64,000 nucleotides of DNA from Io17-Chloro-G2 sp965226825 (GTDB lineage Bacteria; Chloroflexota; Dehalococcoidia; Lucifugimonadales; UBA3495), in the NCBI GenBank assembly GCA_965226825.1, contig CBDDED010000003.1, positions 1,984,001 to 2,048,000 of the forward strand, read 5' to 3'. Positions within the stretch are counted from its first letter, which is position 1; every line of letters starts with the position of its first letter. The position numbers and the translations under genes are program-made. Shown here one piece after another: positions 8,730 to 18,391 of the stretch. The notes under the pieces were generated by a model that saw only the letters and a program-made list of their open reading frames with translations, was not told the DNA's origin and did no database searches.

Positions 8730-9017
8730 GGCTCCCTCCTCAATCTGATTCCGCTCCCGGTGGGGATGTACCGGGAGTGATCGGGCCGCGGTATCAGGGT
8801 GCCCCGAATGCCGGACCTACTTGCCTTCTGGGACCGGGCAAGCGTTCCTCTCTCAGGGAGACCGCCTCACTTTGCCGGCCAGTCCCCTTCCTTCTGCAAA
8901 CGAAAACCAGTCGGGGTTTGATTGCTGCCGGCGCGACGTTATCCTGTCTTCTGGTGTTTCGTCATGATCCCTTTTCCAGGGTCGTCGTGGGGGCAAGCCC
9001 GGGAGCTTCCGCTCACC
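8730..9017. other. Gap without recognisable gene
   Basis: Nothing supported; it separates the UDG-like gene from the toxin-antitoxin pair. Confidence 0.4.
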
Positions 9018-9434
9018 TCAACTCCGTTCCGAAAACGGGTTTATCACCCGGAGTCCATCGTAGTCCTGTTGCTCGCTCATGTCTTCCGAATACACGGCTT
9101 CACAGCCAAGCGTCTTTGCCGCCGCCAGGATTGCCGCGTCCCAGTATGACAGCGCGAATTTCTCCTTCATCGCGGCTGCCCTTTCGAACAGCTCCACCGT
9201 GATTTCCTGGGTCGGCAGCGCCCTGAACGGTTGCAGGAATTCCATGGCCTGCTCATGGGTCAAACCCGCCGGCCCCTGCGGCCTCATGGCCTGGTAGTAG
9301 AACTCCTGGAGGACCTGGACGGACAGCGCCAAATCCGGTTCCTTCAGGGTTATTGCAGCTTGGGTCCTCTTACCTGCGTCCGAGTCCATCCTGCTGACGG
9401 CGTAGAAGAGGATGTTGGTGTCAACGAGCCTCAT
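9018..9434 (-). CDS. vapC: PIN-domain ribonuclease toxin (VapC-like)
   Basis: 138-residue PIN domain with the expected acidic residues: Asp5 in RLVDTNIL, Glu in VLQEFYYQA, Asp in YWDAAILAAA, and Asp in the terminal YSEDM segment. VapC toxins cleave specific RNAs (initiator tRNA or rRNA) when freed from VapB. The gene overlaps the upstream antitoxin by 14 bp, the usual antitoxin-first order. Length and motif order are normal, so it should be active. Confidence 0.9.
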   Translation of the reverse strand: MRLVDTNILFYAVSRMDSDAGKRTQAAITLKEPDLALSVQVLQEFYYQAMRPQGPAGLTHEQAMEFLQPFRALPTQEITVELFERAAAMKEKFALSYWDAAILAAAKTLGCEAVYSEDMSEQQDYDGLRVINPFSERS

Positions 9435-9696
9435 TTCTGTCGTACATCTCTTCTCTGGTTAGGATCTGGCTGGTGTCCATGCCTACGCCATCTCTTTCGA
9501 ACCTGTCCAGCACTTCGTCCAAAAGCCTGGCGCGCCTCTGGGGTTCCGTCTCGGCTTGGTCCGACCCCGCCCGGTGTTTCAGCAGTGCGGTCAGCAGGTC
9601 TCTCATCATCGCCGACACGGTGGTTCCGGTCTCAGCCGCCCTGATTCGGGCTAGCCGGTGGGTTTCGTCGTCGACCGACACGCTGATTGTCTTCAT
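9421..9696 (-). CDS. vapB: Ribbon-helix-helix antitoxin (VapB-like)
   Basis: 91 residues. The first ~45 (KTISVSVDDETHRLARIRAAETGTT as start) form a CopG/Arc-like ribbon-helix-helix DNA-binding domain. The rest is a charged C-terminal arm of the type that fills the toxin active site. It sits directly upstream of and overlaps the PIN toxin. RHH antitoxins usually repress their own promoter, here expected just upstream of 9696 in A/T-rich DNA. Confidence 0.88.
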   Translation of the reverse strand: MKTISVSVDDETHRLARIRAAETGTTVSAMMRDLLTALLKHRAGSDQAETEPQRRARLLDEVLDRFERDGVGMDTSQILTREEMYDRNEAR

Positions 9697-9904
9697 TGAC
9701 CATTTTCCCTAATTTATTGTCTTGTGTTGTTATGGTTCGCAGTGTACTCCGCCGCTGTTGGCCCGGCAACATGGGTCGTTGGGGTTCGGGCAGGGCTTCA
9801 ATTCTCAAAACTCTGGTTTGCCGGCTCCCCCGATCCTTTCTCCCGTGCCCAGCAGAACTCGGCTGTGCTAGTGAGCGGACCATGACACCGTCCGTCACCG
9901 ACCT

Positions 9905-10249
9905 TCACCTCTTTCCGTCATTGTAGGTCCCGTCGTCCTTACTCACGCCGGTGAGGAACTTGTGGCGAGCGTCCTGGCATTCGCCGTCCTGGTCCGCCCA
10001 GGGTTTCCACCGGGACCGGCTGTACTCCGTGACGTTGGATGGGACGGAGCGACGTTCACGGCCGGGCCCGTCGACGCACGCAGATGTCCTCATGGGCTTG
10101 GGTGTCGGCCAAAGAGTAACGGTCGCCGGTCTTAAAACCGTCGTCGGCGTTGCCGCCGCCACCGGGGGAGACGACTTGGAGCAGGGAGTCGTCGTTGCTT
10201 CCTCTGGTACTGGGACCGGTATCGGTCGACGTCGGGGAAGTCTTGTCAT
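9905..10249 (-). pseudogene. Truncated paralogue of the HNH-Excalibur lipoprotein
   Basis: The C-terminal ~45 residues match the linker-to-nuclease junction of the protein at 6709-7914: TEYSRSRWKPWADQDGECQDAR corresponds to its SEYSRSQWKHWADDDGDCQDAR. After KFLTG the frame ends before any HNH motif. The upstream part is a shifted, degraded Thr/Pro-rich linker. A duplicated gene that lost its catalytic half. Confidence 0.7.
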
Positions 10250-10301
10250 TGCAGGACGGAGGAATGGCCGGCGTTACCATCAGAGCTGGAGAAAGTGGGA
10301 A

Positions 10302-10430
10302 TTTTGGCGAATACACTTCAATGGTGAAAGACCTCACAGTGCGCTGGGTAACCTGGTCCGCCGGGAATTTGCTGCATTGTCTGAAACGGAGGATTGGCCC
10401 CCAAAACTCGCACTCAGGGTGTTAGAGAAA
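10302..10430 (+). pseudogene. IS3-family transposase 3' end remnant
   Basis: The frame reads HFNGERPHSALGNLVRREF, the highly conserved last segment of IS3-family OrfB integrases. No DDE core lies upstream. A short scar of a lost insertion sequence. Confidence 0.7.
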
Positions 10431-10502
10431 AGGAGGCGAGAGCAGCCCCATTGCACGGTCCCGAAGGAGCCGCGCCAGGCTTGTCCCGCGTTTTGGCGTA
10501 AA

Positions 10503-11183
10503 TCAGCCGACGGGCAAAATCCCCCGACGTATGGCCGTGAGCACCGCGTCCAGCTTGGTGGCCGCACCCAGTTTCCGACGGCAGTGACGTATGTGATTCC
10601 GGACCGTGTGATAGCTAATGCCCAGTTCATCCGCGATTCGCGGGGTTCTCCAGCCCAGAGAGACCAGGCGCAACACCTCCAGTTCCCGCTGGGTCAGCGC
10701 CCGGGCATTCTCCGGTGACGCTTCCACCGCGGGTCCCACCGTCAGTGTGGGAGCGCCGTTTTCCCGCGGCGTATCCTGCACGGCGCCGGGGACCACTGCC
10801 GACTCCTCTTCATCCGTGGAGGCGTGGAACAGGTGCGCCAGAAGAAGGCCATCTTCGAGGACACCGGCTACCACCAAGGTAGTCAGAGCCACCAGCTTCC
10901 GCTGGCCCGACGCGCAGAGCATTTGGAGTTTGATTGGAGTGGTTGCCAGTCCGACCCGGAGATCGCAAATGGAAGGACACTCGCCCTGGCACCCCGGTGT
11001 AAATCCTCCGGGAGCCAGCCCCGAAAGGACCTCGTAGCACCGGCGTCCCAGGACGTCCTCGGTCCGGTGCCCGAGAATCCGCTGGGCCCCTGAGTTCCAG
11101 AACAGGATGACTTGGTCTGCAGACATGACGTAAGCGCCGAACCGGTCGGTGCTCAGTAGTTGGAAGATTTCGTTTGGGCTCAA
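10503..11183 (-). CDS. PAS-LuxR transcriptional regulator
   Basis: 226 residues. The first ~110 look like a PAS sensor (ADQVILFWNSGAQRILGHRTEDVLGRRC), with a CQGECPSICD cysteine cluster that could bind a metal or cofactor. After a linker, residues ~162-222 form a LuxR/NarL helix-turn-helix (LTQRELEVLRLVSLG ... ISYHTVRNHIRHCRRKLG). It lacks a receiver domain, so it likely senses a ligand or redox state directly. It stands alone between an IS3 scar and the helicase gene; its targets are unknown. Confidence 0.85.
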   Translation of the reverse strand: MSPNEIFQLLSTDRFGAYVMSADQVILFWNSGAQRILGHRTEDVLGRRCYEVLSGLAPGGFTPGCQGECPSICDLRVGLATTPIKLQMLCASGQRKLVALTTLVVAGVLEDGLLLAHLFHASTDEEESAVVPGAVQDTPRENGAPTLTVGPAVEASPENARALTQRELEVLRLVSLGWRTPRIADELGISYHTVRNHIRHCRRKLGAATKLDAVLTAIRRGILPVG

Positions 11184-11368
11184 TCGAGTTCAGCTATACC
11201 GGCAGCGATTTGAGAGGGGGATCAGAGTTGGAATACACCTCTTCCTGAAGTAGACCGCTTTATCTTTGACCTGCAACTGAAATATGGAATTAGGGCAATG
11301 AAACAGACCATAGTCTTGTGTCCGGAGTTCTTTACAGAACACCGTCAGAGTCCTGCCATGGTAGTCCC

Positions 11369-14347
11369 TCACCGTCTAAGGGCATATCTTGATCTGCGCC
11401 TCCTGCCTCGACCAGTCGGTCTGCTCCCATTCGACGCCCTCTGCCCGTTGTCTTTTTCGGCCGCTCTCTCAGTGTATGTGCAGGATGGCGTTGTCTGGTA
11501 CCCGGTGCAGCCCCAGAACCTGGAGGCTGCTGTTCGGAGTACGAGGATTCCTGTCTGGCATCTTGGGCAGGTTCGGAGTGGTGATTCACACACTGGGTTT
11601 GAGCATTCTGGACTTCCCTCGTTCAGGCCGACGTAGCCTCGCCTGCAATTTGGGCATCTGGGGGAGAGGTGCCGGCATCTCGGGAAGTTTGAGCAGCGGA
11701 GATTATCGCCGCTCTGGGAGACTACGAGCGAACCCCTCGTGCATGCCGGGCATTGGGGTCTCAACCCCTCCCTTGTCTTCACTTCCGGGCAGTTCTTTAC
11801 CAGTTCCCTGACGAAGGGCGATGGCCGTACCGGGTCCGTAATCAGATAGACTGCCTTTCTGGCTCTTGTTAGCGCCACGTAAAAGAGTCTCCTCTCCTCC
11901 GAAAATGGGTACGGGTCTCCGTGGTTGGGTGGCATCACGATGGTGAGAAGCGGATCGTCCTCAACCTTGCACGGAAACCCGTACCGGCCGTCCTTCAAAT
12001 CCAAGACTATCACGTAATCCGCCTCCTGCCCTTTGGTGCTGTGGATCGTGTTGAAATGGAGGTTTCTCGTCCCTCTTCCATGCCGTCCAAGGGCGCTTCT
12101 GCTGCCCCGGTACCTTCCCAGCACCATGATGGACTCCCCGGGGCCACTCCTTACCTCCTCGATTTCCCTGAGTGCTTGATGTAGGCCAGTTTCGGGGAGT
12201 TCGGAGGGAATCACGGTGATTCCCAGGTCTCCGTCCTGATTGTAGGCTTCCAGTGTCCTCCTGGTCTGTTCCGGATTTTGCTGTATGAATCCGGTCGAGG
12301 GCCTGAGTATCCCGTCCCCGAACCGGAAGGTCCGGGTGAGACTCTCCCGGCGGGTGAATCCCAGGTGCTCTTCCACTTGATGGATGAGTCGGACGTAGCT
12401 TCCGGCAAACCGGTAGATGGACTGCCAGTCGTCCCCGACCAAAAAGTAGGCCAGGTCCGGCTTTCTCAGAGCCTTGGCCAGGGTAATGCGACCGTTGGAG
12501 ATGTCCTGAAACTCGTCGATCAGGACGTATCGAAACGGGTTCTCCCACCTGCCATTCCTGATTGTTTCCGTAGCTTCGTTTATCAGATCGTGGAAGTCCA
12601 GGGCGCCCTCTTCCCTGAGTAATTCCTCGTATCCTTCTCTCACTTCTTGGAAGATCTCGAGAAAACACCGGGTCCGGTCTTTGTCCTTCTGGTTCCCAGC
12701 CCTTCCCAGTATCTCCTTGTGGCTCAAGTTGCTGGACTTGGCGTGGTTCAGGAATGTGCGAAGCAGGTGGGAGAGCCAGGAGAGTCTCTCCTGGGACAAT
12801 TTACTGACCAGTTCCTGGTCTGGCACCGGATCGAACTTGACGCCCAGTTCGCTGAGTTTCTGCTCCAGGCTGGACTCAAGGACCCCCTTTCGGTATTGCC
12901 AGCTGTAGGTTTCGATGAGCTTGGTTCCCCGCTGGGCGTGGAGGTTCCTCTTCCACCGGGCTTCCTGGGCGTAGGTGGTCCACCCGGCCGGGGCTTGACC
13001 CTGCTCGTTCAGAGCGAAGTGTTCGATGTAAATATCGTATTCGGAGATGTGGAAGTCTAGCTGGTACTGCCGCCGCTCCCGGTTGGCCGTGAGGAACTCG
13101 TAGGGATTTTCGTAGGTATATTTCAGGCCCTTGGCCGCCAGGAAGTTGGCGACGGTGAGTTCCTCGAAGCTCTTGACCAACTCCCCGTTCAGGGTCCGGA
13201 GCTCCGCGTCTCTGACGTACTCCTCGTATTCGGTGGGGTTGGTGAAATCGAAGGGTTCCCGGTATTCGCTGGAGAACGAAGAGGCCATTTGGATGATCAA
13301 CCGGACCGTTTTGGGTTCGGCCATCATCCCGTCGAGTATCCTTTCCAGGGCCTTTGAGTAGGCGAAATCGTCCTGGGCCAGCTTGCTGATGGTGGGGGCG
13401 GCCCCCTTGCTTGCCACCACCTTCAGGGCGAAGGAGTGGAAGGTGGAAACCTGAGCGCCCTTCAGGTCCTCCGGGAGCCGTTCCCTGATCTCCAGGGCGG
13501 CTTTCCGGTTGAATGCAAGGGCCAGTATGGACTCTGGGGGTATGCCCTGGTTGCGGACCAGGTGGGCCATCTTGCCGGTGATCACGGCAGTCTTCCCGGC
13601 GCCGGCGCCGGCCAGGATCAGGGTTGCGTCCTCGTCGACGGCAATGTTCCGGGCCTGTTCCCCGGTGAGTCCGTTTTTGAAGATGTCTCGGGTGGCTTCC
13701 CCGACTTCTGGAACTGCGTCGTTCAGGAATGACTCGTTCAGTGATTGCCGTTGGTTTTCCAATCCGGCGGAGTTGGCCGCGTCTTCCGTCCACCGGAGAG
13801 CTGCCGCGGCGTCTGGAGCGAGTTTCTGCCTGGTTATCTCGTCGAACTTCTGGGCCAGTTGTCCAACGGCTTCCTGCATCTCGATCACTTGGGAACGGCG
13901 GATATACCGGTCGGGTGTGAGGAGCGCCGTCAGGGAGTCTCTCACGAAAAATATTTCCGGTTTGAGGGCATTGGCCTTGGCGGCGGCCTTGTCGTTTAGG
14001 AGTTCATCGACCCGGGCCCACAGTTGGCCGTAGAGGGACCGGGATGTAGAGGGATATAGCCCGTTGATGGTGATGGCTTGGTCCAGCTGGGTCCGAACGG
14101 TGAGCCGGTTGAGGGGGACAAGTTTCTGGAGGTGGACCTCCTTGATCTGGTCGGCATTAACTGTGTGTGTGATTCGGCCGGACTTGGTGTAGACGGTGAG
14201 GGTGTCGTTTTCGAAGGACACGGAAGCGGCCTTGTTCCGGTTGAACAGGTGGAGGAGGGGTGCAGTTTTGGTTGACCTGAGGATGGTGTCTCGCATCACT
14301 CTGCTTTTCTGTTGCCCCGGGTTGGAATTGTCCGACTCAGCATCCAA
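11369..14347 (-). CDS. UvrD/HelD-like superfamily 1 helicase with C-terminal topoisomerase-type zinc fingers
   Basis: 992 residues. Residues ~20-115 hold a helicase-IV-like N-terminal region. Walker A GAGAGKT is at 247-253, followed by motif Ia (LALAFNRKAA), motif II with IDEFQDIS near 620, motif III (LVGDDWQSIYRF), motif V (NFNTIHSTKG-like HSTKGQEADYV) and motif VI (RRLFYVALTRARKAV). The last ~130 residues hold three Cys4-type zinc ribbons (CPACTRGSLV...CSNFPRC; CPNC...C; CPRCQTGILV...CTGY) as in topoisomerase I C-termini, then a basic tail. An ATP-driven 3'-5' DNA translocase is predicted. In this accessory setting a role in defence or element maintenance is possible but not shown. Confidence 0.9.
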   Translation of the reverse strand: MDAESDNSNPGQQKSRVMRDTILRSTKTAPLLHLFNRNKAASVSFENDTLTVYTKSGRITHTVNADQIKEVHLQKLVPLNRLTVRTQLDQAITINGLYPSTSRSLYGQLWARVDELLNDKAAAKANALKPEIFFVRDSLTALLTPDRYIRRSQVIEMQEAVGQLAQKFDEITRQKLAPDAAAALRWTEDAANSAGLENQRQSLNESFLNDAVPEVGEATRDIFKNGLTGEQARNIAVDEDATLILAGAGAGKTAVITGKMAHLVRNQGIPPESILALAFNRKAALEIRERLPEDLKGAQVSTFHSFALKVVASKGAAPTISKLAQDDFAYSKALERILDGMMAEPKTVRLIIQMASSFSSEYREPFDFTNPTEYEEYVRDAELRTLNGELVKSFEELTVANFLAAKGLKYTYENPYEFLTANRERRQYQLDFHISEYDIYIEHFALNEQGQAPAGWTTYAQEARWKRNLHAQRGTKLIETYSWQYRKGVLESSLEQKLSELGVKFDPVPDQELVSKLSQERLSWLSHLLRTFLNHAKSSNLSHKEILGRAGNQKDKDRTRCFLEIFQEVREGYEELLREEGALDFHDLINEATETIRNGRWENPFRYVLIDEFQDISNGRITLAKALRKPDLAYFLVGDDWQSIYRFAGSYVRLIHQVEEHLGFTRRESLTRTFRFGDGILRPSTGFIQQNPEQTRRTLEAYNQDGDLGITVIPSELPETGLHQALREIEEVRSGPGESIMVLGRYRGSRSALGRHGRGTRNLHFNTIHSTKGQEADYVIVLDLKDGRYGFPCKVEDDPLLTIVMPPNHGDPYPFSEERRLFYVALTRARKAVYLITDPVRPSPFVRELVKNCPEVKTREGLRPQCPACTRGSLVVSQSGDNLRCSNFPRCRHLSPRCPNCRRGYVGLNEGSPECSNPVCESPLRTCPRCQTGILVLRTAASRFWGCTGYQTTPSCTYTERAAEKDNGQRASNGSRPTGRGRRRRSRYALRR

Positions 14348-15115
14348 TGTCTCGGGGAGGTCGGGCTTTGATTCTGTCGGCGAAACAGCGGCTCCCCAGG
14401 TAAGGAAAACCCCTGGATTACGCCGGACCTGTCGGACTTGTCCTCAGTTCTGGTGGCGATGGTTCCAGGTTGGGGTTTTTCTGCTCGTAGCCTGCGCGAC
14501 CTTTCGCCTTTCCAGGTACTCCCTGACCCTGATCGTGTTGTTTTCACGCCCCCCCGGTTCGGTAGGGCTTTCCCGGCGTAGACCCTGCGCTTCTCTGTTT
14601 TTCCGAACGGTAGGATATCATCTTGGCGGGCCTGAGTTTCTGATGGTGGTATGAACTCGGGGCTTTTGTGATGATGAGTTGTGGTCTTTATTGTTTGGAG
14701 CACCTCCATTTCTCTCAGACCTTCGTACGACGCCTCGACGTCCACCGGCTAAATGCCCGGTTCCATGACGCACATGGTCGCTATGACCTTATCTCGTGAG
14801 TTGTCCGGGTGAATTTTGTGAACGAATAGGACTCCCGCCAGGAGTTCCAGGTATCCGTCCGGCTGGTGGGCTGAAGCAGCCAGCGACCGGTCCAGCTTAT
14901 CTCCCTGATTCTCTGGGCCCGCGCCGCTCTCCCTCTGCGTCTCTTCTCACGATGACCAGGTAGGCCACGGTGTCCATTTCGTTCCAGATTTCCAGGTAGC
15001 CCATGGCCTTCATCCAGTCCACTGCGTTAATCAACTCGTCGGAGCTCGGGCAACGCGATGTTGCATCTTGAACCAATGGTCAGTCTTCACCTCAGGCCTT
15101 CCCGTAACAGGTAGT
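14348..15115. other. Gap with degraded coding traces
   Basis: No intact gene. On the minus strand about 14900-15060 one frame stays open with protein-like composition (DELINAVDWMKAMGYLEIWNEMDTVAYLVIV) but has no start codon; it may be the tail of a lost gene. Nothing else can be supported. Confidence 0.35.
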
Positions 15116-15406
15116 TCATATTCTGGATATTGATTCGGCTGTGTGTTCCCAGTCGTTCAACCAGATGGTGTAGGAGCGCGAGTCGGGGGGCTTGACCGGC
15201 CACTCAAGTCCTCTCCGCTTGGCTTGGGTGAATTCCTGCAGTTCTTGCGATCTTCGAGGTCCATCCTGGGAATGTTGGGATTTACCCGGCCGGCTCGCTT
15301 CTGGCGGGCGGATAGCCTGGTTCCTCAGTTTCGACTTCTTCTTTCTCATGATTTCCGGGCCACCTTCATTCCATTGCTGGCCCATCACGTGAAAACTTCC
15401 ATCCAA
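15116..15406 (-). CDS. Small basic hypothetical protein
   Basis: 96 residues, or 77 if the internal ATG at 15349 (MRKKKSKLRNQ) is used. Rich in Lys/Arg/Gln/Ser, with no membrane segment and no recognised family. The basic start could bind nucleic acid. It may be a chance frame. Confidence 0.35.
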   Translation of the reverse strand: MDGSFHVMGQQWNEGGPEIMRKKKSKLRNQAIRPPEASRPGKSQHSQDGPRRSQELQEFTQAKRRGLEWPVKPPDSRSYTIWLNDWEHTAESISRI

Positions 15407-15465
15407 GATGACGGTTTGATCGTCCGCGAGAAACGTGCTTCGAAATTTTGGTCTATGCTTTTTTT

Positions 15466-15681
15466 ATGGAGTCAATCTTGACGGTCATCAGCGGCGCGGC
15501 CCAACCGGCGACCTTAGTCGACGGAGAGTGTTTCGCACCTTTCATAGTCTGGGCCGGTATCCAGTTGATGAAGGCCTCAGGAGACCTTCGGGGGCCTGAT
15601 CCAAACCCAGATACCCATGAGAAAAAGAGCAGATACCCTTCTCCTAAAAACCCCGCATCCGATGAAGCAGGTGGACCATGA
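15466..15681 (+). CDS. Small hypothetical protein coupled to the HTH gene
   Basis: 71 residues from ATG 15466 (the frame can also start at a TTG at 15448). The N-terminal half is hydrophobic, the C-terminal half Pro/Asp/Lys-rich. Its TGA overlaps the next ATG as ATGA (15678-15681), which argues for translational coupling and for a real gene. No family recognised. Confidence 0.45.
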   Translation: MESILTVISGAAQPATLVDGECFAPFIVWAGIQLMKASGDLRGPDPNPDTHEKKSRYPSPKNPASDEAGGP

Positions 15682-16058
15682 TTCCAACTCCGGAAGACCT
15701 AGTCGAGTTTTTGAAGCAATTGTTGGGCACTGACGCCCAACCACTTCTTCAAGCCAGGGACTTGGACTCGGATACCGGCTGGCGACGGTGGACCAGCGAA
15801 GATACTCTGGCCCTGTGCGAGTGGTTCACGGCCAAGGCCGGTGAGGATACGAGACGTTTTGACCACCTTGTTTTCCTCAACATAAACGAAGCCGCCAAAT
15901 TTTTGAATGTATCTGGGGCGCAGGTTCAGATTTGGTTGAGACGCGCCCAGAATCCGCTGCCACATATTAAGGAAGGCCGGACCTATCGCATCCCCGTCCT
16001 TCTCCTGGAACGATGGATTGAGGAGGCAACCGCGAGGAATCACGAGCGGCGATCTTGA
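15678..16058 (+). CDS. Excisionase/MerR-like helix-turn-helix DNA-binding protein
   Basis: 126 residues. Residues ~66-115 (LNINEAAKFLNVSGAQVQIW ... IKEGRTYRIPVLLLERWI) fit the helix-turn-helix_17/excisionase fold: a recognition helix, then a wing with G-R-x-Y-R-I and a final helix. The acidic N-terminal ~60 residues are unrecognised. Such proteins act as recombination directionality factors or small regulators in mobile elements. The start overlaps the upstream stop (ATGA). Confidence 0.75.
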   Translation: MIPTPEDLVEFLKQLLGTDAQPLLQARDLDSDTGWRRWTSEDTLALCEWFTAKAGEDTRRFDHLVFLNINEAAKFLNVSGAQVQIWLRRAQNPLPHIKEGRTYRIPVLLLERWIEEATARNHERRS

Positions 16059-16774
16059 GCATCCCGAGGAACCATATCAGACAGCTTAACAAGTTGGGAC
16101 TCTGGGAACTGCCCGCTATTCGATCTGTATCCATCAATGCAGCTGCGCCCTGAGGCACCCGCACCAGGCCAATTGGCCTGGCAAGCAATCCAGAATGGAG
16201 TGCAACAGATTGACCAGTGCAACATCGTGTCCTAGCTCCATCGTCGGTCACACCGGGCTCCCCTCGATGTTTCAAGCTTCCCGGGGGGCCTGCACCTACC
16301 GACCCACGCCGGTCCCGGTAGACATTCGAAGGGAACACCCAGGCTTCCTTCCCTTTCAGCATTCCCAGCAGGGGTTAGAGCCTCATCCATTGGGAGTCCC
16401 TATAAAGGCCGCCGAAACGTGGATTGTTGCCTTCTGAAATGCCGTCGGATACCGTCAGTCCAATGGCGTCAGAGGAGTCACCCTCCGCGGCGACGTCCGC
16501 CATCATATGGGGGCCAAGATATCGGAGTCTCGGTTCGTGAATGTCTGAAATTCCTCTCCCGCCAAGTTCCCGAACCGGGCGTTTTGCACACAGGTGGCGA
16601 AGTGGGCGGCTTCTCCCCGGCTCTCCCACCTTCGGGTATCAGGATGTACAGATCTCGGGAACGCCTCAGGCGCGCCTTGCTCGGGGTGTTGGGCCAGACT
16701 GTGCACCCAAGTAGACTTTCCATGAGGGCTTGGTCATCTGCGTCAGCCACGATATTCCTCCATCGGGGTATTCC
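16059..16774. other. Gap upstream of the IS21 element, no supported gene
   Basis: Several short frames are open on the minus strand at 16375-16706, but none has a good ribosome site or a family match. Confidence 0.4.
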
Positions 16775-16898
16775 TGTAAAAGGCGGAGCTAAAGTGGACC
16801 ACCTGGACGGATTGACCGCCTGACATTGTGGCGGTTGAAAAATGTACCGTCCTCTGCCATCCATAGGTTCGAAGTCGTGCTTATGGGTGGTGGGATGG

Positions 16899-18391
16899 AT
16901 GTACCAGGTGGACGTGTATCTACGGGTCCGACGGGCGTTGATGGTGGATGGGATGAGCATCCGGGAGGTCTCCCGGGTGTTCGGCCTGCACCGGGACACG
17001 GTGCGCAAGATTCTGGCGTTTTCAGTCCCGCCGGCTACCGGCGACAGACTCCGCCCCGGCGTCCCAAGCTGGCGCCCTTCACCGGCGTCATCGACCAAAT
17101 CCTGGAGGACGACCTCAGGCGTCCCAGGAAGCAGCGCCACACGGCCCAGCGGATCTTCCAGCGACCCAGGGACGAGCATGGGTTCGGCGGCCAGTACACC
17201 ATAGTCAAGGACTACGTGAGGGAGCACCGCCGCGGGTCGCAGGAGATGTTCGTGCCCCTGTCCCATCCGCCGGGCCACGCCCAGTGCGACTTTGGCGAGG
17301 CCCTGGTGATCATCGGCGGGGTGGAACAGAAAGCCCACTGCTTCGTCCTGGACCTGCCCCACAGCGACGGATGCTTCGTCAAGGCTTACCCAGCCGAGAC
17401 CACCGAGGCCTTCCTGGACGGCCACGTGTCGGCCTTCGCATTCCTGGGCGGAGCGCCCCAGAGCATCCTCTACGACAACACCAAGCTGGCGGTGGCCAGG
17501 ATCATGGGGGATGGACGGAGGAAGCGCACCCGGGCCTTCACGGAACTCCAGTCCCACTACCTGTTCGATGACCGGTTCGGCCGTCCCGGCAAGGGCAAGG
17601 GGATGGTCGAGGGGATGGTCGGCTATATGCGGCGCAACTTTCTGGTGCCGGTCCCGTCCTTCGCGAGCTTTGAGGCGCTGAACGCCCACCTGGAGCGTCG
17701 CTGCCTGGCGCGGATGGATGCCAGGTTGAGGGGCCATTCAGAGAGCATAGGTCAACGGATGGAACGGGACCTGGAGACCCTGCTGCCTCTGCCGGAGGCG
17801 CCCTATGACGCCTGCGAGAAACAGGCGGGCCGGGTGAGTTCGTTGTCGCTGGTCCGGTACCGGACCAACGACTACTCGGCGCCGGTGGCTTACGGGCACC
17901 GCGACGTTCTGGTAAAAGGCTACGTGGACCGGGTGGTGATCAGCTGCGGGTCCGAGGTCATCGCCCGCCATCACCGCTCCTACCAGCGGGATGATTTTGT
18001 GTTCGACCCCGTCCACTACGTGCCCCTGCTGGAGCAGAAGACGGCGGCCCTGGACCAGGCCGCTCCCCTGCAGGGATGGGACCTTCCCGAGGAGTTCGCC
18101 ACGCTGCGGCGCCTGTTGGAGTCCCGGATGGGACGAAAGGGCAAGCGGGAGTTCGTCCAGGTGCTCCGGCTACTGGAGACCTTCAGCCTGGAATAGGTGC
18201 AATCGGCGGTGAAAGATGCCCTCCGGCTGGGGGCTTTGAGCTTCGATGCGGTGAAGCATCTGGTGCTCTGCCGGCTGGAGGGCCGGCCGCCCCGTCTCGA
18301 CCTGGAGCTCTATCCCTACCTGCCCAGGGTCCGGGTGAGCACCACGTCTACACGAGACTATATGACTCTCCTCGCAGGGAGGGCGGCATGA
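16899..18391 (+). pseudogene. istA: IS21 transposase IstA, frameshifted and with an in-frame amber codon
   Basis: The N-terminal helix-turn-helix (MSIREVSRVFGLHRDTVRKIL) is in the frame of 16899. One base is missing near 17036 compared with the copy at 28.9 kb (CCCGCC-GGCTAC here, GCCGCCGGGCTAC there), and the rest continues in another frame. That part carries the DDE core (CDFGEALVII, LYDNTKLA, GMVEGMVGY) and the C-terminal domain. A TAG at 18194-18196 interrupts the frame, which then continues to 18391 with family-like sequence (QSAVKDALRLGALSFDAVKH). Two lesions make it non-functional unless suppressed. Its end overlaps istB as ATGA. Confidence 0.85.

Noticed and set aside
9632..9898. Minus-strand frame upstream of the antitoxin
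   Set aside because: Overlaps the antitoxin start in another phase and has Arg/Pro-rich random composition.
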